Shown here: one piece after another, positions 9,701 to 21,700 of the stretch
How the letters are laid out: every line of letters starts with the position of its first letter
How positions within the stretch are numbered: the first letter of the stretch is position 1
Assembly (NCBI RefSeq): GCF_000003605.2
Contig: NW_003135370.1
Coordinates: forward strand, 140,694-173,254
Source: Saccoglossus kowalevskii
Lineage: Eukaryota; Hemichordata; Enteropneusta; Harrimaniidae
Length of the DNA stretch: 32,561 nt
Reading direction: 5' to 3'
Notes under the pieces: generated by a model
The model's input: the letters and a program-made list of their open reading frames with translations, nothing else
What the model was told of the DNA's origin: nothing
Databases searched by the model: none
Made by a program: the position numbers and the translations under genes

Positions 9701-12700
9701 GATTGTCTTTTGCCCACTTTAGTTGGACGTCGTGCGTTCGAAATCCAACTGCAAAAATGGAAAGCGGGGAGTGAGTCAGTAATCAAGATAGATACATAAA
9801 TTATTTGAATGCATTAGCCATGTGAAATTAGAGGACGTAATAACTTGATTGATACAATAAGAAATGTCATGTCGGACCGCAAAAGCAGATACCACGGATA
9901 CGACCATCATCGCATAACTTAACAAAATCATCGAATTTTACTTACAACTTTCCATAGTTAAATGACATATCTGTACATCCATTGGATACTTCCGCAAATT
10001 CATGTTACAGGCAAGAGTGAGACTAACTCTACAAGGAAAGAAAGCAAAAGATTTTCGGGTTACCATTTCAAGATATCGTAATACGTGAAAACTAAACTAA
10101 ACTAAATTAAACTAAAAGCATGCTTGGAAGACAACTATACATGTGCCACAGCTTGAACATTTTGATGATCATAATTAACTTCAAGTCTAAAAAAATAAAA
10201 AAAATAAATTGCAGGTATAACCATACACATATTGAACTATTTTGAAAAATAAGAATAACGCAATCGTTAAGGGGTCACCTCATGCTCAGAAGAATGTCTC
10301 CCCCGGGGTAGATGCGCAACGCTTCGTTCCTCACTGTCAATGAGTGCATTTTACCATCTTTCTCGTTGGTAATGTACATATCTGGAACCCACAACAAGTC
10401 AACAACTCTAATGTCGACGTTAAGACTAGCTGTGTGATTGAACTTCAATCGAGGGTCGTTCCATTTCTGACGGATGAACGCCATTATGTTATAGTCCTGA
10501 AAGAGAAGAGATAAGTTATTAACGTGTTTAGCACCGAGAATTTGTTATAGTTATCTATGAAATCAGTGAAAAAAATCTATTGGAGTAAAACTTCTCCTTT
10601 ATTAAATCAAGGGGGGTAAACTTGACCTTATTATCAATCTGGATGTTATATTTTGGGAGGACTGTACTAAACGTGATTGATATAAATCTCGCGAGATCTC
10701 GTCGCACATCTAACTGGATATATAAATAAGTGTTGTAGCTCCACGCCAGAGTAGATGTATTGATTTATCGAAACAATTCACGGCCTTATTAGTACATTCC
10801 CAATTCTCACGTACATATTTATATATGTCACTCGTATTGGCGGAAAGCTATGTATTGAAATAGACGGTTTAAATAAAATCAGTTGGATAACATTAGTTGG
10901 CGTAAAAGCAGTTCTGAAATAGAGATATATATTGCAATGTTTACCATTGTAGCTGCAACCGTGCTGAAACCGCTAATAATGTACATATTTGTCTCAACTG
11001 TCGTGGGTGGACCTAGAAAGTTCAAATATTCAATTACAATTTAGTTACACTTGACTTATAAAACTAAGGAGTCTGTTTACGTAATATTCTCTGTTGTTGA
11101 CACCGCATACACTATATCGACACTATTATGAGAACAATGCATGTTCGCAATTGTAGGAGTACAAAATATATTCTTTTTGTCCCGTATGCAAATTAGCGCC
11201 AACAGTAACGTGAAAATAAACAAATGCGAGCCAGTTCATTTGATGTTGATTGACTTGGTAGTCATAGATTTATGGCGTTGCATGTGATGTTGCATTGATG
11301 AACATACAACAAGACGGTGTTGACATCCGGTCATACGACTACCCGTGCACTCGCACCGCTCACCGTAACATGTGGGTCCATGACTAGGACGTAAAAGCAA
11401 TCCCCCCAACGACTTGATTACAGGCAAAAACATATATTAGTTTTTAACGTTGCCCATATCATCAAAGATGAAAGGGAAAGGTATATTAGAGAAATTAGTC
11501 TGTCTTTGTTAATTATCGTGTACACAATAACTTTACTAATTTCATTCCAAACTGTGTCAAACTTGATCACCAAATTCATCACGAAGAACCATGTCCCTTA
11601 ATGCTGACTTTTTCTACTTGACTGATTACTGGTGATACACATTCAAAGGTTACCGGTCCCAGAAGAAATGCGCATTGCTGTATGTGTTCAATGAAGTAAA
11701 TCATTTATCTTGTGATCATTGGTAATGTATCCCCCAAATCCCATAGGAATACTAGACTGGGATTCAATGCCAACTCATGGAAAGAGCTGTTGCACCATCT
11801 AATACACATTTTCAAACTTTTGATCAAGATCTGAAGCCAATACAAATTAATATACTCTGTTTATGGATATTTCTACTTTGTACATACTTGTACAAAAGAC
11901 ACAAAGTAAACTAAAAAAATATTTATAGTAGTGATTTCCATCCTAATACATGTATTCCAATTGTCTCTGTCCATTTTTTCACTCCTTCTTGTAATAGAAC
12001 ACTCTAAAGTCATATTTATTTATTGAATTGATTACCACCAGTTTGTTTGTAAAGTAATTCAGATTTGTTAGTGTCTCATTTCAGAAAAAAATGTTGCATT
12101 TATACGAAATCGTAAATAATGCAAGATAACACGACAGTTTCAATGCTAAACAATGTTTGTAATCAAAATTAATTATGACAATGCATATTCATATTGAAAC
12201 AAACTATGATAAAGGACATAATGTTATATAACAAAGGGCAAGATCAGCTAACTATTTTTTACTTCAATTTTTGTCCATAGGCTCATTAATAAAAACAAAT
12301 ATACAATACTACTATGTTACACCCACCGGCTGCATTTGGTCGTATCCGCCCGTCATATTTGTTAAGCATTTCATCCAACATATTTGTCAGGTCTATATTC
12401 ATGTCTAAGTGCTGGTCGTGGACATCACCATGAACTTCATAACTCGGTTCAGTTTCCTTTACTGTAGTCTGGTCTTGTTCATTGTCAATCGCTCCATGTG
12501 CAGCTCTGTTTGGATATTTTAACACAAAGAATAATTGTAGTATATACTTTTTATTTTGGATAATTCAGTTGAGCACATTAATAGTCACGATCTACGTAAA
12601 TACAAACGAAACAAACCTATGTTGTGTTTAATCTTACTTCAAAAAACTTCCTTCGCGGAAGATTGTGAAAATGAATCTGTTTGTACAATGACATCCAGTG

Positions 12701-15700
12701 TGATTTGAGACGCGCACGGGACATGGATCAGGGAGGGTGTTTTTTGGTTCACACTAAACAAATTCTAATTTTAGCTCGAGAAGTTATTATTATTTCGAAC
12801 GTTGCACAGCTGCGTTCTCAAGCCCAGTGCGTATATAATCCGCGAATAGCAACGGCTCAGTAAACACATCGCGTCGCATCTATGTCGAATTCTGGTTGAA
12901 ATCGCGTCTTGAATTTAAAACAAAAACATTTCAACATTGAATCGATGTTGATTTCAGATACTCGAGAATTTGTTGTGTTTACTGTAACTCAAGCATTACC
13001 TTAAATTAGAAAAGTTTCACCATTGAATACCTAGATCTGGACTAGGCTTGGATAATTGTAACCTGCCTATTTATGATGTAATAAAAATAAATTGAATGCT
13101 ATTCAAATGTGTTGAAGCGTTTTCAAAAGAACCGCAAACAGTCTTCGGTTTTACAGATATTTACGAACGTGCTTAGATTTACACTTATAATCCAATGAAT
13201 CCCTGATTCATATGACACCTAAAATAATCCGGGATATACAATTTTAGTTTTGAGAAGTAAAAATAGCTCCCGACGATTAATTGAATCTCCTTTAATGGTT
13301 GATTGATATTTAAAGACAGCCGGTGTGACACGGCGAAGTGACATTTCTGTGAACTTGACAAGTCTGATCGCGAGGAAAAATATCACTTGCGTGTCATTTG
13401 TCCATTCCATTGCATACTTTATTGTCGCAAACATGCGACAGGAATGGCGTCAAGTTGAGAAAGCTTTGCAAATACTTTAAAAAAATAAAGAAACATAATT
13501 GTCTCATGCGGGAGTTGAGTTTGGTGAGAAGACATATTAGGGTCATTGTTCGGTTCAATCAATACATGGGTATGAGGGTCGGCAAGGGGTATTATCGTAA
13601 GCTGTAATCAATTGTTTTTTCAAGTAATAATGTAATTTAAATAAATAAAAAACGTAAATTCGTAGACACGGGCAAGGTGTAAAATGTAATCAGATGTTAA
13701 ATTCGCCCGTAATTTGTACAAAGATCTTATTTTTTGTAAGCGTATAAAACATTAAATGTCACAATTCCTACGTTATTTCCAATTTTGATTCTTGAACACG
13801 AATTATCAAATATATTATGCAAATGTAAAATGTAATTAGGAATTAGGTTTTTCTGTAAAGTGTAAAAAAAAACATTTTTTACTATAAATGAAACTTTCAT
13901 TTTATTCCCTGTAAAACCGTAAAATTTCGTTTTTATTTCTTGTAATTTGTACCAGCTACCCCCCTTGTCCCCTAGTATTAGTGAAGATAAGTCATTTGCA
14001 TTTTTTTGGAGGTTCGCCCTCTTGGACTGTCTTCTGCCAGTAATTACTGCAGTTTTTCGGAAACTGAGCCTCACAAATACATTGGACCATTACAAATAAT
14101 GTGTTGTTGGTTGGCAAAATTGGTTGGCAAAATGTTGGTTGGCAAAATAAATAATGCCATGAGTCTAGTACCTACCTGCTTTCTGTGTTCATAAATTTTA
14201 CCTTTCTTACTACAGTGTTGCGTAAATAATAATGTTATTTATGGGTTTGTCTGTATTCGTCCTTGAAAATATTTTATAATTCGTCACAGAGCAAACGTTT
14301 TACAGCGGTTTAATTCACGAATCTGCAAATCAATGAATTACGGTTGAACTAATTCAATTTGAAGTGTAATGCAAGTATGGTTGTTATGCCTCCATTTTTA
14401 ATTTTTATGATAACTGATTTTTTTTACACTACTTCAAACTTCACGACAAGTTTTAAATTATACGAACCGTGCACACTACTACTACCCTAGTCCCAATTTC
14501 GTCCCCAGTATTTTTAATTCTAAATAATTACACTGTTGCATGTAACAAACAACTACGTTCATATGGCGAGTCTATGGAAACCGATTTCACACCAGTTCCT
14601 CATCAATAGCATAATTTAATGAATTTTATTAATATTATATTCGTAATCTACATTTCGGACCGTGGTTTGTTGATTCGCGATTCGTCGATTTGTGAATTAC
14701 TTAATATTGAATTTACTGTCCCAGAGAACACATAATATTAGACAAAATATCATCTCAAAATAAAAATGAGTATATATATATACCTCGGCCGCTTATCCGA
14801 TACACCGAATTGAACCACTAAAAGTTTTGTCATTATAAAATGACGTCAGAAATCTAGTATGTACGCAATTATATGCATGCATGTTGTTAAACATAAATAT
14901 CATGACGTGACGGTATTTAGACGCCGATGTTAGGAATTCAGCTGAGTGCTTTAGAATATTACACAGCCCGTTATGTTCGATTTGCATTCTACCGTAGCCG
15001 TTATTTGTCTTCGTCTGTCTTTAATTGAGTTATTTCTGTCAAACGCTTTTAAAATATCATCTAATTTAAGCTGACCGTCTTGCCACAGGCATGATAGCAA
15101 TCAGGGTTGAACAACAACTCTCGGCTTTCAACAACTCTTGCATTGAATTGCGAGTTTTTATGACCTGTCATTTATTGTTCTTTAAATATTGTATTAAATT
15201 TAAATTATGTTATTACCTCCCTCATCTATACACCTAATACAGAAACAAATTAGAAGTAGATAAGAAGGGGAATTCCAATTCTCCAATCAATTCATGTTCA
15301 TGTCAGTTACTCGAAATAGTGTGTGTGATTATATTCTAAGTGTGTTTTATGTACCAACACTTTATAACCACTCACGGCACAGTCATCATATATGACCGTC
15401 GCTCAACACATTGAATTATAAATTAAGATTGCAAAGTTGTAACCGTTAAAGTTGTCTTAAGCATGTGACATTCTTTCCATTCACATTAAAGGCGTGTAAT
15501 CTCGTTCGAGGCTGGTTTTTAACGCGCATGGTCTCATTCACTGTCATTTAGGAATAGTTTGAATGTCTCTGTAGTTATGAAAGAATAAATACATGTCTTT
15601 GACCAGGCGGCGCTTTGTATCGGTATTTGTAAAGGAAAGTACACGTTGCGTTACTTTTTTTTTGTCATATTTGAAATCTAGCATTGCCTAACATTGGGTG

Positions 15701-18700
15701 CATTTAGGTCGCTAATTTTGCCCTGCCGCAAAAGTGTGAACATGTGAATAATTTGTCAATATAAACAGTTATTATTTCCTGTTAGCTGATTGATGTAATG
15801 CGACGGCTGATATAGATGATAGAAAACAGGTTTATAGTTTTATAAAAGACCCGAAACCTGCAAGTATTCAGTAAATTGTGTCTAGACAATCCAGTACATC
15901 CAAATAAAGACTATTTTTATTGAATATTTTGGTTCCGCTAGGGGGCACTCACCGTGTGCATTTACAAATTAAGTAAAATTGATTTATAATTGAATGGCCA
16001 TCAAAACTTGGCGAGGTGAATGAAATTGATGTTGCAACCGGGTCTACAAATCTAATCAATTGTTTTTTTTATATTCATTCGAGCGAAGACCGAAAACAGG
16101 GACTATGAATCGATCTCAATATTTGTGTTTGTGTGTACAAGCGTTTATACATGTGTCCGCGTGCCTCAACCTTATCTCAAACATGCCTATACCTATTACA
16201 TTCAGACTTCGCACATATGCACATGTATTCGTTGTACCATCAAATTAAAGATGGCCGAATGGTGGCCATTTTAACAAATCTGCGAAATCAAGTACTTCTG
16301 TCATTCTGCAATCCGATTTTGATAGTACAAGAAGAAACTTAGGTTTTGTTTTTAGATCGGATTCAAAATGGCCAGGGCAGTAAGATTGTACTAGTCTACC
16401 GAAGGCTGTTATAGAGACATTACTACCTGATATGCATTGATCAGTTGCAATCTAACTTTACAGCTACTTTATACATCATGTCACACATATTAACATGCGG
16501 CTTTCTTATTTTATTTTTATTACTATTCAACCAACGGGGACCCTGTCATGCCGTGACATGACTTGTTAATATTGCAGCAGCTTTTCAGAGCATGACATAT
16601 GAGCAAGGCTTACATATATTTGACTTTTAAACGTTAAATGAAATTGTATTATACGCGTCTTACAGGTCTTAATTGCCCGACTACCATGAACAAATATCTG
16701 TTTCTGAAAAAAATAACATCACGTATGAGGTTTGTACTAAAATTATCATATAAAAGGTTTAATAGATTGTTCAAAGACGTTTAACAAAGCAACATTTAAA
16801 AGCAACATACATTCACGTCAAGTATATATAAGAGAGTTGTTAAAGCGCGCTGGTCGTCGCGCAGTGCGTGTTCGAATTCCATGTAAACAAACAATGTATT
16901 TTACACACGTTGTGTACGTTGCTATGAGTCCCATATCGAGTAGCATGTGTCGCGACGATAACCGAACCTAAACGTTTGCCTCAGTTGCAATGCTCCCATG
17001 AATCGTTAATTAAATAACGAAGGACGCCACGCTATGTATTGTATTTTATATGAAACTTAAACCGAGGATATATACATATTACAACAAGATTAATTGATTA
17101 TCACCATGTTTCCAGGTTTCAACACTGTTACAGACATTTCGTAATATAAATGGAAATATAGTTCACTGTTAGTTCATGGCTAGTGTCACGGTGACTTCAA
17201 TACGAGACGTTCGTCGTAGTAGGTTAATTAGGAATTTGAAATTAACTACGACATTAGAAATGCCGAACATGTTAAGGCGTGTGTGCGTATATTTGAAATT
17301 CACCTCCCACCGACTCTACAAGTATAGTGCATGTTCTGCGGGTAAACACAACTGACCGACAGTATAGTCGTATTAATCGAAATCAAAAATGTGTTATTGA
17401 ACAGATTCCATTTTTTTGTCGAAAATCTTTCGGAATTTAACACATAACGTTTTAATAACCAATTGAGCGATGGGAAACGTGTAAATGCTTTTGCGATTTC
17501 GCAATGTGCCGACCAAAATGCTACTTATTTTTGATGGTTACACTTAATATATTGATTTTGGGATTTAGTTAATTTTAAACGTACGTGTGTTATTCGCTGT
17601 GATAAAACAAATGTGAACCACGGCCAAGGCCCATACATTTGACGACCTATCTCGGACCTCGGTTTCGATGTGGCTTACAGTATTTTTGCAATTGTCAGAA
17701 TGTTAATAAAGCACTAGCATTGAATTGGGACAATATTTGATTACACGGTGACATATGATTTCCAACCCATTATACACTCAAAATGCACCATGTGAAAGCC
17801 ATATTGTTGAAATAATCTTCTGTTAAAATATAAATAGCAGTGATTTCACCAATAATAATATAAGCAGATATTGCCAGACAACTTGACAGTTCAAATGTAT
17901 TTAGCCGACAAAATTTCGCAATGTTCTCTCCGACGTTCGAACTACGCTTGATGAATTAATATGTGACATATTATATGTGACATGCTATGTAAAACTATTT
18001 ATTTTTGAAATTATTAATGCTTTGAAAACGTACATAGTCAGGGCAATAGTCGTCACTAGGCACAGTTTAATATCAATGCAATAAGAACTGCTTTTGAGTA
18101 TCCATGTACGAAACACGCCTTTGGTAATATATTGAGAAATATTTTGTATTAGCTATGTGAGCTATGATAAGGTACACGGAATGAAGATAAGTCAGTGCAC
18201 GGTGCAGATTTTTACATATAACAGATCACTCTGCACTGGTAATGATAACTTTACCCAATTACACACAAATACCGGTTCCTGCTTCTGTAACGAATGCAGC
18301 AGAACTACAACATTTACCCTCCCCGGGTTTGGCAATAACAACCTAATCATCTGTGCTAGTTGTTGATGCAAAACTCTTCCCCAATCTAAAAAGAAGAGTC
18401 ATTACATGTATGTACTAGAATATTTACTGTGATAGGAATGTTTTTTAATGAACCCCGATTACATTTGAATGTGCATTGTGCAGTATTATGTCAGTCTGCC
18501 TTGCCTTGCTTTCTCAGCTTCTTCCGATGCAATCTACAGGTTTATGGACATGTGATACAGTATTATCTGAAAGCGGCACAGTTGTGGCAACACACACGGA
18601 AAGTCATTACAATTTAGTTTGTCGTAACTAATATAATATATAAATAAAACATAATATATTGCATAACAGCCGCCCGTGCATAGACGGATTATCCCATTTT

Positions 18701-21700
18701 CACGAGCCTTCATAAATTGACAGTCACAGAGATTGAATAACATAAATAGATGTACAGTTCTTCATTGTTGCTTACATACTTAGCTACGGCCGCTGCCAAT
18801 ATCTAAAGAACGTTGTTCAAATTATCTAATATCCTACAGACCCATTAATGTATTTTCAATCCATGTCAGAATCTGTGATAATGAGAGAACGTGTGCAGAT
18901 GTTACTAGCAACCGGGATAACAAACACAATGAAGCTTTCAAAATCTAACATGCAATTTTACTTTTCGGTACTGGAAGTATCATGAATATTCGTCAATAAT
19001 TTTTTGTAATAATTAAAGATTTTTCGCGAAATTGCCGTTTCCATGACAAACATGTAGCAATATTAATAAGAGAAAAGATTGGGCTTGCCAGGGGCAACTT
19101 CTGCTGACAAATTCTGAGATTCTATCCATACCATTTTCAGTTATAAATGAAAAATCACTCCAGATATTGTTGTTTGGATGTTTGGACGTTTGGATGTTTA
19201 CTACAAACAAACACTCAAGAAATAAACACCGAAAATAAATGATTTAGCGTGCTTAATTAGTCCTCATTAGAACAAAGTCAGGAACTTATGAGTCGACCTG
19301 TGTACGTGTGTTAGTCCGTGTGTTCGTGTGTCCATCCATGCGTCCGCGTGCCTCACCTTTATCTCGAACATGCCTGTACATGTCACATTTAGATTTTGGA
19401 CATATTCACATGTGTTCATTTGACCATAAAATTAAAGGTGGACGAATGTTGGCCATTTTAACAAATCAATGAACTCAAGAACTTCTGTCATTCTGCAATC
19501 GGATTTTGATCGTACAGGAATGGACTTTTATTTAGATCGGACTAAAATGGTTAGACCAGTAAGTTTGTACTAGTCTACCGTCGGCTGTTCCAGTTACATA
19601 ATCTAACTTTACAGTTACTTTTTACGCCATGTCACACATATTAACATGCGGCTTTCTCATTTCATTTTTTTTACTCTTCAACCAACGGAGACTCTATCAT
19701 GCCGTGACATGACTTGTTAATATTGCAGCAGCTTTTCAGAGCATGCCATATGAGCACGGCTTACATATATTTCACTTTTAAATGTTAAATATGTTACATG
19801 TTTGAACACTTTTAGACGTTAAATATGTTACATGTTTGAACACTTTGAAACGTTAAATGTAGTTGGAAATCTACACGGGAAATTGACACTTTCTATTCAC
19901 GCGGATAAAGTGAACTTAGAGACAACTACCTGTTTCTGAATGAAATAGTATCAAGTATGAGGATTGTATTGAAATTATCACATAAAAGGCTTAAGTTATT
20001 AGATTGTTCAAAGACGTTTAACAAAGCAACATTTAAAAGCGACATATATTCACGTCAAGTATATATATATATATATACATGTAATAGAGTTGTTAAAGGG
20101 CGGTGGTCGACGCGCATCGTGTTCGAATTTCATGTAAACAAACAATGTATATTCCACTAACGTTGTGTACGTTGCTATGAGTCCCATAACAGCATGTGTC
20201 GCGACGATGACTGCAGCTCGGCCTTTGTTTCAGTTGCAATGCCCTCATGAATAGTTAATTAAATAACGAAGGACGTCACACTATGTATTGTATTTTACAC
20301 TTAAACCGAGGATATATATATATTTATTACACATCTGTCACCGTAACGCCATAAGTTACAGCGTGCCGTATTTTACGGGGTAATTTCATCCTTCCATATT
20401 AGGAAATGCGAATTCGAAATATGAAGTAATTACGCGCGTAAGCGTCCTCTAATAATAAAAACAAACATGACTGCCACAAAGGTTTGACCGGACTCCGCAG
20501 AAAGAAGTTCGCTGATTTCTGCATTCCCATGATGTATCCTTGGAAGGAAAAGATGTATAACAATAAGGTTATTACGAGGATACCTCAAAGTATGCACCGT
20601 CGCATCGACCTCCACTGTGCGTCGGTCGATACCCCCATGTACTGTCTTCGTGCATACCTTGAGGTATCCACGTAATAACCTCACAATATTACAACAATAT
20701 CAGTTGATTATCACCATGTTTCCAGGCTTAAATACTTTTAAAGACATTTCGTAATATAAATGGAAATATAGTTCACTGTTGGTTCATGGCTAGTGTCACG
20801 GGGACTTACTTACGGAGACGTTCGTCGTGGTAGGTTAAATAGGAATTTAAAAGTAACTTTGACATTCGTAATACCGAACATGTTATGACGTATGTGGGTA
20901 TATTTGAAATTCACCCCCACTGATTTTAAAAGTATCGTGCATGTTCAGCGGTTTGAGACAACTGACCAAAACAGCAGTAATACGCGTCATTCGATAGTAG
21001 GTAGAATGGTCGTATCAGTTGAAATAAAAACAATGTTATTGAACAAGTTTCATTCTTTTTTGGCGAAAGCTCTCGAAATATAACAAATAGCATTTTATAA
21101 CATTGCATCATTGGCACGTACCAGTAATAATGCGATTTTGTATCAGAATACAGGGATATTTTATCACCGTGTGCAAGGATTATTTAGTATTTTTATATAT
21201 GATTTCACTATACGGAAGATATTCAATGCATTAACGAATTAAGTGGTAAAAGCGTTTGCAATATCGCCGGTCGGCTGCTTATTTTTGGTGGATATACTCG
21301 GAATCCGCTTACAATTTGTGAAAACAACTATGAAATTTTATCTTTACAAGGATACATTTTTCCAGTCGAGTTGTTTCTATATTAAATACTATAACAAACA
21401 AACAAGCAACCAACCGACAAGCCACAGTCCGTTCGTAGCGCTGTATTTACCATGGCTTCCATTTATTCAAACAAAGTGATGTTATAATTGCGTGTGTATT
21501 GTACAATACTGTGTGATACAACTTGTCTTTGTCTACGTATACCCGATTTTCCATATTTTTTTTCAACGTGTATTATTCGATGTGATAAAACAATGTAAAC
21601 TACGGCCGCGGTCCATCTATACATTTGGCGACCCATCTCGGACCTCGCTTTCGATGTGGCTTACAGTATTTTTGCAATTGTCAAAATGTTAATAAAACAC

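Noticed and set aside
13727-14074. 115-codon minus-strand ORF in intron 1
   Set aside because: Lys/Asn/Phe-rich translation of AT-rich DNA, with no domain or splice support.
20430-20684. 84-codon minus-strand ORF and the plus-strand ORF opposite
   Set aside because: Produced by the hairpin insert in copy B; absent from copy A and without recognisable features.
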